Notes under the pieces: model-generated | The model's input: only the letters and a program-made list of their open reading frames with translations | What the model was told of the DNA's origin: nothing | Database searches by the model: none | Assembly (NCBI GenBank): GCA_018902385.1 | Contig: JABSSW010000053.1 | Span: 186,001 to 250,000, forward strand | From: Physcia stellaris | Taxonomy: Eukaryota > Ascomycota > Lecanoromycetes > Caliciales > Physciaceae | Length of the DNA: 64,000 nt | Direction of reading: 5' to 3' | Translations under genes and position numbers: made by a program | In this document: piece by piece, positions 45,849 to 57,995 of the stretch | How the letters are laid out: the number at the start of each line of letters is the position of its first letter | How positions within the stretch are numbered: the stretch's first letter is position 1

Positions 45849-47990
45849 AAAAAAATGTCAAAACATCGTGTCACGAATGAATTCAAAAAAATTTTACTTG
45901 AATATTCGCGACGTTCAAAAATGAACTTAAATTAAAATTAAAATTGACATTTTTTTTCGCTTGTAAATCAAAACAATAAACAAATTTTTTGAATTCAAAT
46001 CATATTAATTGTTATCATGATTTCACACGATTTTGAAATTATTTATGCGTTTCGTTGTGTCATCATTACAAATCATTGTTTTTACGATTCAAATTTTGAA
46101 AAAATTGAAACGAAAACGAAAATGAAAAAGTTGATCGCAAAAAACATTTACAAAAAATTTCGATTTCGAATTGAAAACGATAATTTTAATAATTTATTTC
46201 AAAATTGCGAAAACGTTAAACGTATTGAACGATTTACACGTGTAAAAAATGATAATGTAACGTCAACAAAAATCAAAAAAATCATGTTGAAACATTTTAA
46301 CATGCAATCATACATTGCTGTAATGAATCAAAAAAACGTTAATATTTCGAACAAAAAACGATTTTCTCGTTTTTTAATTGAACGCATACAGCATGAACAT
46401 CAACATTTCGATGAAAAAAATTATAAAATGAACGAATTGATGCGTGAACGAATTGCAAAAAAGTTTCGTATTAATGTCAAACATGACAAAAAAAAAAAAC
46501 TTTTGCGATTGATATATGAAAAAAATAAACGAAAAAATCGTTTTCATTTGTACAAACGAAATTTTTCATGAAATGAACGTTAAATCGAATTTTGAAAACG
46601 TTATTCGATCAAAAAATGCATTCGTCGAAAATTATAGTATATTTCAAGACATTATCGAGTTCACAATAATGCAATGAAACTGTATATCAATTGAAATTCG
46701 CATGAAATTTTATCATAATTGAAAAACTAAAATCGAAAAAGAAAAAAAAGAAATTGATTTCGAAAATGCGTTGAAAAATCAACAATTGAAACAAAAAATT
46801 GCGAAAAATCGAAAAAATGTCGAAATTTCAAAAATTTGAACATACAACAAATTTCATGTAGAAATTTGTTCTCGATTTTGCTAAAAAATTATTAACAAAA
46901 ACTAAAAAACAAATCGTTCGATAATTCAATTCAACGAAAAACGTAAAAAACGCGACGAAACAAAACAAAAAAATTGCAAACGCAAAAAAATCATTAATCA
47001 AATTTTTAAAAAAAACGACATTATGTTTATTGATCGAAATTACGATATTATTGATGAAAAATACATCAATAAAATCGTCACGTTTTACATTCATAAATTC
47101 TATTTGAAAATAAAAAAACGAAATTTTGAACAAAAAATTTGATTAATCGAAAACAATGCTGAATCGCATCAAAAAGTTGCAAAATTTCTGAAATCAATTC
47201 GTGAAAATTTTGATATATTCATCATTGATTGATCGTCGAATTCGTTTTATTTGCATTCGATAAAAAACGTATGAAATTTTTTGAAAAACAAATTGCAATT
47301 TATTTGAAAAAAAATTCGAAAAATCGCGAAAATGATGAAAAAAAAAATTTACAAAACGATAAAAAACGTTTGAAAATCAAATTTTCTGCTCATGAAAACG
47401 AACGAAATAATGTTTAATTGACGAAACAAATTGCAACGATGTTACGATTTCGACGACGTTTTTCATTTCAAAAATTAATTTTTCGACGACGATAAAATTT
47501 AAAAAACATTCATTTGAAATTTCATGCAAATAACATTTTTTCAAATATACGTTCGAAAAATTTCAACAATTTGATTTTGTACAAATATAATTTGAATCAT
47601 TCGAATCGTTATACGAACAATATTTCAATGTCGTATTCAATTCAAAAAATCGTTGTTCGTCATCAACGTTATGTTTTCGTTTTGAATAATATCGTTCGCT
47701 CGAAACGTAAAAACAATAAAATCGTGAAATTGAAAAATTTTATGAACGATAAAAAAATTGCTTGAATTATTTGTATTGATTAATAAACGAAATCGAAATT
47801 TCGAAAAAAATTTTTTTACAAATTGCATTGACGATAAATTGCATTGTATTTGTCATGACGTTAAAGTTTCGCAAATTGAAAATTTTATTGCGTTTTTGAA
47901 CGAATTGAACGAAACAATTAGATTATCGAAATTTTCATTGATGCTTAACAAATTGAATGAAAATAGAGAAAATATTGATTGAGTTATTTC
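45650..47990. other. AT-rich island with CpT/CpC depletion (RIP-like mutated repeat)
   Basis: About 2.3 kb of very AT-rich sequence, made of A and T runs with isolated CG and CA steps. In 46021-46260, counting by eye on the plus strand, 27 C residues are followed 15 times by G, 12 times by A and never by C or T; GpG is absent and ApG occurs once. Lys/Asn/Phe/Ile-rich open frames on both strands (for example 46017-46571 plus) have no splice sites, no motifs and no homology that I recognise. They are best explained by composition. The island is probably an ancient repeat altered by directed C-to-T mutation. Its original identity cannot be read. Confidence 0.8.
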
Positions 47991-48347
47991 GCATCGTGCG
48001 AGAAGATAAGCGAGCAATAATCGCTAACTCTAAACTCTAACGCTAAAGCTCACTTCTGGGCGACACGAGTAAGGGATTTGACCATTGGATACTACAGTGT
48101 AAAAGGGACCAGAGCTTCATGCTGTGTTTTTTTTTTTTACACTAAACAATGCTGACCAATTGTTAGATAGCAAGTTGACCATGTTACGATGACCTCATGA
48201 TGTACACTCCTGAGAACGCATCATGACATTCATTTGGCATGGCAGGAATATGTAGGCATCAGATGCCTCATTATCTACACGCACCGTTACTCAAATCTTG
48301 CGTTTCAATTTAACGTGAAGCTCCTTGCCCGTGAACCTGAACGGATG
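47991..48347. other. transition from AT island to P450 gene
   Basis: 357 bases of ordinary composition after the island. It contains a T run (48127-48139) and near 48,030 a short series of CTAA-type words (CTAACTCTAAACTCTAACGCTAAAG). No gene found. Confidence 0.4.
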
Positions 48348-50375
48348 TTAGCAACGAGGCATTAGGTGGAGAAGCTGACTGCTACAATGTGGTCGCACAT
48401 ACATCAAGAAAGAGAAGTCTCTCCACTCCATATCCGCTTCAGTAGTATCGTGAATCGAGATCTCGAATCGTCGAAAAAGGTTTGCAAATACGAGGTAAAG
48501 CTCGCACCATGCAAGACTTTGAGCATCAGTCAGACTACATGTACCGAGCTCGATTCCTTCGTGAGGAGCACAAACTCACTTCATCCCTAAGCACTGCCGG
48601 CTTCCTCGATAGAAGGTTGCCATATACTTATCCAAGTCTGAAGACGACTCGTGCTGCCATCTGTCCGGTTCAAACTCCTCAGCAGATGCGCCCCAAATGG
48701 CTGGATGGCGATTTAGGAGGTATGCTGATGTATGGACGACAGTCTTCTCTCTGAGGGTTAAAGTGCTATCATTAATGAGATGACCCGAGAGACTTACCTT
48801 TGGGGGTAAGTGGTGACCGTGGATCGAATAGCCCGTCTCAGGAACAACCCGTGGAATACGTCCAGGCAGTGGATTCGATATGCGAAGCGATTCTTTAATT
48901 ACCGCGGTCTATGCACGCAGTTTATGTGAGATCAACAATTGCATGATATTATCTCCTTGGGTGCTTACAAGGTAGGGAAGTTGCTTTGCAGATGCAAAAG
49001 TGATTGCTTGAGCCGATCTTGGGTATGTCGCTTCAAGCTCCGCTTCCAGTCGCCGCTGTACTTCGGGCCTTCGACAGATATGATACATGCCTAGGATCAT
49101 CGCGTTGCTCGTTGTGTCATTTCCGGCTCCAAGCAACACTAGGATCTCCTCATTTAAATGGTCTCGGCAAAGCGGTACATAACCTTTGGCAGACGCTGGG
49201 TCCAGTAGCCGTTCGATTGTGGTTGAAACTTTTCGCTGCGATTTCTTGACGGAGCTGCTTGATATTGCTCTGACATCGTGCTCCAGTGAGCTTTTTTGCA
49301 AGCTAGCTGCTGCCCGATCCTCAAGGTATTGATCTATTCCTGTAGTGGCTGTCTTGTAGTAATCATTAGCTGAAGTTGGTGTAGTTTGCTGGACTAAAAG
49401 TGATCTGCAAACAAATTGGAAAGGCAAAAGCTTCATACCATTGCGACTTCAATCATAGGGACGTTGAAAAAGACCTTGATGATCCAATTAGGCAAAGCGA
49501 AAGTGACGCGAGTCAGAACGGGGAATGCTCGTGGAATCCAGGATCCCTTGATAGCTTCTTTCATGATATCCAGATTTGGGTGGTGGAAATTTGGGGAGCG
49601 CAAAGCTCCAATATCTTCTCCGATGATGAGGTCGAATACTACATCCATCGAAAAGGCTTTCAAAGCAGCAAAAATATTCACTGGTGTAGAGGACTCGGCA
49701 AATTTGGAGAGAGTACTGCACATATCTTCTACCGTGGCTTCAATGCGAGGGGAACTTTGCTGAACCTGGCCTGGCGAAAATGCTGGTGCAAGCACTTGCT
49801 TCCGAATTCGGTGTTCATTCGGATCAATCATGCCAAGAATGGCGTGCGGGAAACCAATGGCTTTGTAGAATACTGGATCTTTGAAAAAATTGGATGTCGG
49901 CCTCGTTAGGCTCAAGTAAAATTCCGGGTCGTTGATATGCAAATCATTGACCCCGATGCGGATTATTGGTCCTGTCTAGGAATTCAGACCGTGCTCTGCC
50001 GTCAACCACAGCCTGATACAATAGGAGGAATGTACCATGTTTCTTATGTAATCTTTCTATCTCAAAAAGCATAGAGCCGGGCTTGTAGATGTTCCAATAC
50101 CATTCGTACCTGGAATAAGACATCAATCGATGATAATCGGGACTACGGTAAACACTCGGTCGTTGGGCGTACCATTCAGTTGAAAATGCAGCAACCTTCG
50201 ACCCTGGAAACTTCGCAAGCGGATGGAAATGGATCAGATAGATAATTCGCGATATCCAAAAAAAGAGATAGGCGAAGGACATCTGAAGCAACAACCTTGG
50301 GATTACGCTCGATTCTTTCGCTCCCAAAAGTATTGATATGAGTTTCAAGATTAATTCTGAGGCTGTAAATGCCAT
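48348..50375 (-). CDS. Cytochrome P450 monooxygenase (third)
   Basis: Multi-exon. MAFTASELILKLISILLGAK and a membrane helix (SFAYLFFWISRIIYLIHFHPLAKFPG) open the protein. The exon join KHG-PIIRIGVNDLHINDPEFY follows. Later motifs are 'DPNEHRIRKQVLAPAFS', I helix LVLLGAGNDTTSNAM, ExxR (KESLRIS), EPDRW and the heme loop FYRGSRQCLGMN with the axial Cys. The last exon carries LAWCELYLVFANLFRRFEI and ends at the TAA at 48348-48350. All core elements are present. It is of the same general type as the second P450 of the first cluster. It lies right of the AT island and next to the FAD oxidase, so it probably belongs to the right-hand cluster. Confidence 0.87.
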
Positions 50376-51074
50376 TTTCCAAAAGACTCGCTTGTTACGA
50401 AGGGGATGTCGATTCTTATATCCCTTAGCAATTTCTGGGTGCCGCAGTTCTCGAAGCGGTTTCTTTGGAAGTCAGTGAATGCATCCTGATGACCGGAGTA
50501 AAGCTATATTGGAGTCCTGCCTTTAAAGAACTGGTATATTACGTAGTTCTAGACCCCACACCCCAGTCGCCGTAGTGTCAATCATCTCATCATCATCATC
50601 CGTGTAACATAAGGAGCGTATATGACGAAGAGTCTCAGCAAGTCGGGGCTGCGTAGAACCGTGTGCAAAAACAAAAGAATCACAACGGTTCGATTGAAAT
50701 ACACCGGCCGAAGAATCTCGGCCGAAAGGTCGCGCCTAAAAATAGCAGCTGACTGTAGAGAAGCCTCGGACGTCTGGTGTTCTGCAGGCGTATGGAACAG
50801 CTGCACGGTACGAATATGGAACATTATTCCCGCCACTGGTCCCACATAATCGCAGATCACCGCCGGAATCTGCATGATCATGGCAAGGCGCGGTCATCGC
50901 AGTATGCCCACCTGGCATCATCATCTCCAATTTTATCGATGTAGATGACAAGGCAGTTCAAAATGAAAGCCGAATCTGGCTGTGCCCTCTACAAGCAAGT
51001 GGGTAAAAACACTACAAGACCTTCCGAAAAGACTCCTCTGTCCTATAGATTGAAGGTACAGGAGAACTGCAGTC
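50376..51074. promoter_or_regulatory. divergent promoter region, P450 and FAD oxidase
   Basis: 699 bases between divergent starts (50375 minus, 51075 plus). It includes a short CATCAT repeat (about 50583-50600). No operator identified. Confidence 0.45.
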
Positions 51075-52988
51075 ATGTCTCGTTTGGTATTTGCAAGCTG
51101 CTACTTCGCTTTAGCCATATGCTCGCGTATATATGGCATTGAAACAGCCGCTCCAGATACAGACGCTCTAAATAATCGTACAGACGCATTCCTAGCGTCG
51201 CTTGGGATCTCATCATCGACGATCCCGCTATCAGCACGGCAAACAGGGGGCTCGCAGCTTGCTTGCGCTGTGCTCGAAGTAGGACGCCAGGGCGAGGTTG
51301 TCAGACCATCGGACACTGTAGCCTACGACACTGAAAGAGAAGCTCATTGGTAAGTAAAACATCAGGCAGGTTGAGACGTCCCTTTTCTCGACCCTATTGC
51401 TTCAGATGGCTGATTGATTCGCCTCGAAGGTCCGCGACAGCATGGAAGGCGCCAAGCTGCATCTACAATCCCATGAGCCCCCAAGACGTAGTATATGCGG
51501 TCAAAGTACTGAACTTCACTGGTTCTAACTTTGCTATACGAGGTGGTGGTCATACCCCTTTCGAGGGCTGGGCGAACATAGACAAAGGAATACTCATCTC
51601 GACGAGCAACTTGACCGATATCGTGTACGATGCTATCTCTGAGACTGTTGTTGTAGGCGCTGGTAATCGGTGGTCGGACATCTACAGCCATCTTGAGGCT
51701 TCCAGCAGAATGGTTTTGGGAGGGAGGGTTCCGGACGTTGGCATGGGGCTTCTGCTTGGAGGTGAGCACTCTGTGATCCGTACTCCTATCTAAGAAGGCT
51801 GAACTCGAATTTATAGGCGGCCTCTCTCATCTCTCTAACCAGTACGGGTTGGCCGCAGACAATGTCGTTAGCTTCGATATTGTTCTGGCCAACGCATCAA
51901 TGGTAACTGCTAGCGCAGAGTCTAATGCTGACCTCTTCTTTGCCTTGAAAGGTGGTGGCAATAACTTTGGTACGTGGAGGTCTCTCCTTTCCGTCTAATA
52001 TGTTCCACTCTGACATCTCGACCCGAACTGTATAGGAATTGTAACGCAAGTCACCATGAAAACCCACCCCCTTGGACAAGTCTGGGGTGGTGTTATCGCA
52101 TATAACAATACCTACGTCGACGCATTAATGAACGCTTTTGCTAAGTATCAGCGTTCGGGCCAGCTTGACACCAAGTCAGCGGTCATTTCCTACATGGTGT
52201 TCTCTCAGAACATCAATCTTGTTACCTTAGTATATCTGGCGCCTGTCGACCGGCCTGCCGCCTTTGCGCCGTTCTACGACATCCCGTCTTTGTACGACCA
52301 AACCAGGATACATGACACTTTCTCCGATCTCATCGGCCCACCATTGGATAACGGTATACCAAGGTAAGCATCGAATATGTTCCGGCACACCTCTATAATC
52401 AGAGTAGTGATACCTAAGAAAGTTCAACAGCTAAACTACGAAGGTGGACATGGAGTACAACCACTATGTACCTAGATAGCCCAACGTATATCGAGGCTGC
52501 GACTATTTGTCAAAATCAGTCCGCCAAACTACAGAGTATTGCAAACGGTACCTTAGTTCTGTTGCCACAGCCCATATCCAAAAGCATGATCACGGCGGCT
52601 TCTTCGACAGGAGGCAACCCCATGGGTATAACACCAAAGGAGCAAATGTGTAAGCCACCCTGGTCTCCTTGGACTTGTGACCGTCAATCTTGAAAACAAG
52701 CGGCTAATGAACAGGGCAGGGTTATCGCTCAATCTTGGCTGGACAAAGCAGTCTGACGACGACAAGGTTCCCAATATTATGGATGAAACGATTGCTCTGA
52801 TAGAGAATTTGACCGAGACGCGAGGAGTATACGACCCGTTCAAGTTCCTTAATGATGCATCTCCGACACAGCCGGTCTTCCACAGTTATGGAGAACGGAA
52901 CTTGGAAAAGTTGAAGACAGCAGCAAGAAAGTATGATCCTCATGGCATGTTTGAGAAGCAGGTCCCCGGGGGGTTCAAGATCTTCTAG
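51075..52988 (+). CDS. Secreted FAD-linked oxidase (berberine bridge enzyme-like)
   Basis: Start MSRLVFASCYFALAICSRIYG is a signal peptide. Several short introns were placed, and the joins HW-SATAWKAPSC, LLLGGGLSHLS, NNFGIVTQVT, PRWTWSTTTMY and EQMWAGLSLNLGW all keep frame. The FAD-binding (PCMH) domain has RGGGHTPFEGW with the His that carries the 8-alpha flavin bond, then GAGNRWSDIY and GGLSHLSNQYGLAADNV. The second Cys attachment position in GGRVPDVGMG is Val, so a single covalent flavin link is expected. The C-terminal BBE region ends YDPHGMFEKQVPGGFKIF. Such enzymes catalyse oxidative cyclisation or alcohol oxidation in many fungal pathways, here likely on the extracellular or lumenal side. 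Confidence 0.88.
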
Positions 52989-53271
52989 CTTGCCCGCTTG
53001 TGAGATCTGGCTTTCCATATCCATAAATTGGTTTCGCTGATGGGGGAAATTGTAAAAGTACTACAGTAGTCTTTGAATGATGGATCCAGTTTTTGTGTCT
53101 AAATAATCATTGTTTATTTTTAGTCGACAAGGGTGTCTTGTATATTAGATAGGTCTATTCCTGACTAGGATGAGCTATGGGGTCGTGAGAATGAGGAATG
53201 GGCCATAACAGAAGTGTATCTTTTCGAATAAATGATACTAGACATGGCGTCTATTGCCCGGAGGCTAGGGT

Positions 53272-55680
53272 TTACATACCAAAGCTACCGAAGGACGCGC
53301 TGAAGGACGAATCGCTCACACGGTAGCTGCCAGAATTTTCAGTAGAGATTTCCAATAGCTCATCTACCCAGCTTCCTTGGTACATTCCAGACAGATCTTC
53401 TTGGCGGACTGCAGTTTCACCGCTGCAGTATCTTTCACCGCCGAAGGCATCAAGACTGTTCTGCGGGGGTTCACATAACGAAGGCATTGACCCTGATCGT
53501 TCACGACCCCTCCCAGCATCAGGCATTTCCCCTATAATCTGTTGATCGAGGCGTTGAACCAGTTGGTGTATCTTTCGTGACGCCAGCTCTGCGATTGAGC
53601 TTACTTCGCGGAGCATATCCAGTCGCTCGAGTGCTTTGTCAATCTCCAAACGACATTGCGCAGCATTTGGTATCTTGTTAGGAAGTACCGAAGTTTCACC
53701 TAAACCATCATCCCTTCCATGGCCCTGATGGCATTGTCCTTCCTTGCAGTCTTGTGTATTGCCAGAGCTGTTAGCTGTAGCATTCAGTAGATGTATGGTG
53801 AGGACCATTGCTGGCTCAAAGGTATAGAAGCTTATAAGAAAGTATTTCGTATGCTTGCGCCCCATGTCGTTATGAAGTTGCGCTACGCTGTCCAGCAGAG
53901 ATACGGCAGCATTAACAAGCCGAATTCTATGCTGCGAGATCAAATTACAATTATATCGAGACATGCTTTGAAGATAGGAGGGTTCCAGCTTCAATAGTCG
54001 ACTATAAATTCGACACAAATAAGAGAATATCGATACGCGCAAGAGTTGCCTTTGCTTCGGTATTTCTGGTCGTCCGGCATCCCACTGTTCATCTGGAGAG
54101 TCGATGTCAAAGACTGCTGGCAATTCGGAAATGAAGTTGCGGCGAAGGCCTTCGTAATGCTCCTCAACAGCCACCACATCGTAGACTACCTGCCAGCCTT
54201 TCATCTGGCGGACAGTCGTGTACCACAGCTTGGCAAGCTTAGCTTGTAGATTTCGCTCAAGGAAAGTATCAGGGGCGTTAAGGTCACCCGCATCACGGCC
54301 GAGCCTCATTATTGGATGTGATACGGTGCAATACTCGTCATGGATACGCGGTGAGCGATCCATCACAAAGGACCAATGTCTGTGGCAACTCTTCGTATTA
54401 GCTTGATCTATGAAAGAGAGAAGTGAGTAACAACAAAACTCACCGGTCCCAGATATATAGGTTGCAAAATACTCTCCTCCGCATTTCCCGCTCTAGTTCA
54501 TCTATCTGCGGTTGAATCGTGGGAGCTGACTCGAGGTGAAATCCAAGGCTGAACGCGGTGTTAATGATGATGCCCATTAAATCCCAAGCATCTTCCATAC
54601 GTCCTTCGTTCTTCAAGTAGGTGGCTAGTAAGCAATGACTTTGTACGCTGGTGAACGACCGCATCGCTCCTGCCATTTCACAGATTTTTACAAGCTCAAT
54701 CGCAATTCGATGTGAGCTTTCCCTTATGGTGCTTATAGGAACTCCATGGATTGTATCGGCCGTATATGACGAAGATGGCAAGAATTGAGCGCTATAAGCG
54801 CAGACTCTGAGGGTAAGTATGCCAAATTCAACATCATTAGCACAACGGCTCGAAAATTTAGTCCACCAAGATCCGTAATGGGAGAAAAATCTTCTAGGCT
54901 CAATGAATCCATGGATCCAGTTGACTCCTTCGAAGAACATCCGCACGAGGCAGTCAATCGCAGAGCGGCTGGGGATACGCTGGAAGCATAGCGTGACTTG
55001 AGGAACCAAAGCCTCAGGTATTTGGCCTTTTGTGGGGCGCGCAACCTCTTCTTTATCGAGTAAACTATACTTTCGACACAGGTAACGTAAGCTTATTATC
55101 TTAGGGGATTAGATTTGGCGCATTACCTTGTCCATAAGACTCAGGAGATTCAAATCACCTCCTTCAAGATAGCCAAAACATGATACAAAATTGGATACTG
55201 TGGGGCGGCTGAACTGGCGCCACTGTGACAGCAAAGGTCTTTCGATAACATTTTGTGAGACCAAGGTCGCGATACCTGTTCCAAGCATGCAGGGAGCCGA
55301 AACTGGGGATGCGGATCTGGGTCTTTCTGCGGCTGGCGTTCCTGCCTCCTCGAAGTCGCCATCAAAAAGAGTAGGTGATGAAGATATTGTCCGCTGATCA
55401 AGTGGTGGGTTCTGGGCCCTGGGACCATTCTGCTGCCAAGCGTAACTGCATAGCTCAGGCCGTCGACGACGAGTGCAATGATCACATGGATACTGGTGAT
55501 TGCACTGCCAGTTTCCTCAATAAGTATCTCATGTTTGAGCGGTGCCAAGGGAGCACATAATCTTATCAGGTGCGTTGGAAGACTTACCTTTTGTTTCTTG
55601 GTATAGCACTGAGAGCATGAGGTAACAGTGCGTTTTCGCTTTATGGGTTTTTCTTGAGACATTCGGACAAAGTCACCCAT
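53272..55680 (-). CDS. Zn2Cys6 transcription factor with fungal-specific domain
   Basis: Start MGDFVRMSQEKPIKRKRTV. The binuclear zinc cluster is split by an intron after KKQK (about 55593-55478). Joined, it reads CSQCYTKKQK then CNHQYPCDHCTRRRRPELCSY, giving spacing C-x2-C-x6-C-x5-C-x2-C-x8-C. Basic residues flank it. The fungal_trans domain follows (ESSHRIAIELVKICEMAGAMRSFTSVQSHCLLATYL, then 'AFSLGFHLES', and 'REMRRRVFCNLYIWDR' as the conserved RRR-WW-like motif). The C-terminal tail is Ser-rich. It is the only pathway-type regulator in the window, placed inside the right-hand cluster. It probably controls that cluster (inference); whether it reaches the left cluster is unknown. Confidence 0.88.
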
Positions 55681-56955
55681 GGCACGGGATTCTGGACATG
55701 TTTCCAGAACCCCCCAAGGATGTTACGAGTTTCACAAATACCACTGGTGCCTGTTGCGTGACTGTCTGCGCTTACAAGAGACTGGCAGGCTGAGTCGTAC
55801 AGAACCACCGGGTCGGGACATGGTCTGGATACAGCATTCACTGTGAAAGACGCTGGGATAGAAGGACGCCTGATTGGCATTGCTGTGTTTTTTCTAACGA
55901 ATGGCATGGCACTTGAGGGCTGGAAGTAGCAGTCTCCGCCACGCGCCATGCGGCGGTCGTAATCCTACTCCCAGTTGTTTTGGCCTATGCGGTCAGCTGC
56001 CAAGATCTGTACGAGTAAGCTGCGTACCTGGTGCTGTATGGTGCGTCAAAGCTCACTGGTCCTGGAAGATTGTGCAAGACGGAGGATTTCTGTTGATCGA
56101 TGCGCGTCATGTCGCTAACTACATTACTAGCACACCACCCCTCTGCCAAGCCATAAAAAGGCTGTCATACGCTATACCCGATCCGGCAGTCATCGCCGCC
56201 CGCATAGAGGATTCCGGTCGTTTTACCCCGTCCACGTACCTCCTACTTTCTGTTGTTGTTATATGCTGAGGTCTTTCTCTCAAACACTCCATCTAGGATC
56301 CTTCCACGTCCGTACTAGCTCCATCGACGCTTGCCTCGCTAGATACTGATTATAAAATCTAGCAACAATATAATGAGGCCCTAAGCCTGATTAGCAGGTC
56401 ACATGCAAATCGCGTATCGATACATAAGCAGTAGCATTCCCACCTCCATAGGACCGAGCAGAAATAATGCAATGCAAGAGATGCAGATCCATGCGGCAAA
56501 GCCTCTCTTTTCGTGAACGTTAGCCAAACCGGAGCTGAAATTCTCAAGCCTCGTTGTTCCCGAGGCTTTGGTCATTCCGTACAAAAGGGATAAACGTCGC
56601 GTTCCATTGCCGCACCTAGTCTGCGGCACCTCAATGATTCGAGGACCAAAAGAAGGCATCTTGGAAGATGACAATGCAACATGCATGGAGTCAGCCCGCG
56701 GGGCTCTTCCATGCACGTCCTGATCGGGTTAAACATATGCAGACCACGTTGATTTCGGAAATGTAAAATCCGAGATACCTGCAGGTTGCAGTCCTCGTTT
56801 GCTGCACGTCAGCTTGCCAAGCATCGCTGTCAGTCCAACAATACAATTCCGTCGTCTCGGACAAACGCCTATCACGTTCAAATATTCACTGTTGAAAAGC
56901 CAGCATTCCTTGTTCCTACTCCTTGAAGGTCGGAGCGAGCGAGAGCTAAGGCACC
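55681..56955. other. intergenic between regulator and SDR
   Basis: About 1.28 kb. It contains promoters of the two divergent genes. A minus-strand frame (56399-56716) includes one hydrophobic stretch but no family motif or supporting splice sites. Not called as a gene. Confidence 0.45.
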
Positions 56956-57995
56956 ATGGGATTTCTGAGCTTCTGCTACCGCCAGCTATCTAAAAAACCG
57001 TCACCTATTCCAGCCAGCATTGATCTCGCCGGACAAACTGCAATCATCACTGGTTCTAATAGCGGCCTTGGGCTAGAAGCTGCTAGGGAGCTCGTGACGC
57101 ACCGTATCGGTCGTCTTGTTCTTGCTGTACGCAACCCGCAGAGTGGCGAAGAAGCGAAAGAATCACTACAAAGGATCAACTCGGAATGTGCAATCGAAGT
57201 CTGGGAGCTAGATCAGAACTCTTTCGCAAGCATCGAAGCATTTGGCAAACGTGCAGAAAAACTTGATCGGTTGGACACGGTGATTCTGAACGCCGGTGTT
57301 ATGAAACAAAAATATATCAAATCTTCTACTGGCCACGAGTTACACTTGCAGGTCAACTACCTTTCCACCGCTTTGCTCAGCCTTCTACTCTTACCGCCAC
57401 TGAAGTCCACCGCGAAGCTCGCCACGAAGCCCTCACGTTTGACATTCGTCACATCCGAACTCCACATGTGGACACCTTTCAAACAAAGAACAGCAATAGA
57501 TCTGTTCCAGAAGCTAGACGACAAAGACTCATTCACTCCTGATCATTACAACGTATCCAAGCTTCTCGGCGTCTTATGGGTCCAAGAACTCGCGTCCAAA
57601 ATCGACAGTTCGGAAGTCGTCATCAACAGTGTCAATCCGGGTCTCTGTTGGAGCTCTTTGCACCGAGACGACGACAATTTCGGCTTTCGAGCGTTCAAGC
57701 ATCTTTTTGCGTGGACTTCAGCGCAAGGCGGTCACTGCCTTGCTGATGCCGCCATTGTTCAGAGCTCCGAGTCTCATGGCAACTATCTAAGCGAACAGCG
57801 ACGAACCCTGTAAGTTTACCTTCATGCTGCTCCATTGGCACGGGGGGGCAGGTAGTGTATATGTACTGAACTGTGAAAAGGCCTGCCAAGTTTGCTCGTT
57901 CTGATGAAGGAAGGGCCTATCAGTCCAAATTATGGGCGGAGACATTGCATGTTTTGAAAGAGGAGGCGCCAGAGGCTGATTTGACTCCATTCTAA
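56956..57995 (+). CDS. Short-chain dehydrogenase (retinol-dehydrogenase-like)
   Basis: Two exons joined at about 57810-57881. Start MGFLSFCYRQLSKKP, then the Rossmann motif TGSNSGLGLEAARELV, the structural NAG (LNAGVMKQ), the catalytic Ser in FVTSELHMW and the YNVSK Tyr/Lys pair, and 'INSVNPGLCWSSL' after it. The second exon reads PAKFARSDEGRAYQSKLWAETL and stops at 57993-57995. All active-site residues are present. Proteins of this layout reduce ketones or oxidise alcohols in many fungal secondary pathways. It is co-located with the regulator and PKS, so probably a tailoring enzyme (inference). Length about 320 residues, normal. Confidence 0.87.

Noticed and set aside
46017-46571. 184-codon plus-strand open frame in the AT-rich island
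   Set aside because: Composition (Lys, Asn, Phe, Ile) follows the base bias, there is no motif or splice logic, and frames of similar kind occur on both strands.
48025-48055. CTAA-rich words resembling telomeric repeats
   Set aside because: The words are irregular and few, inside a gene-containing region; no telomeric array.
56399-56716. 105-codon minus-strand frame with one hydrophobic stretch
   Set aside because: No recognised domain, no splice support, and the stretch alone is weak evidence.
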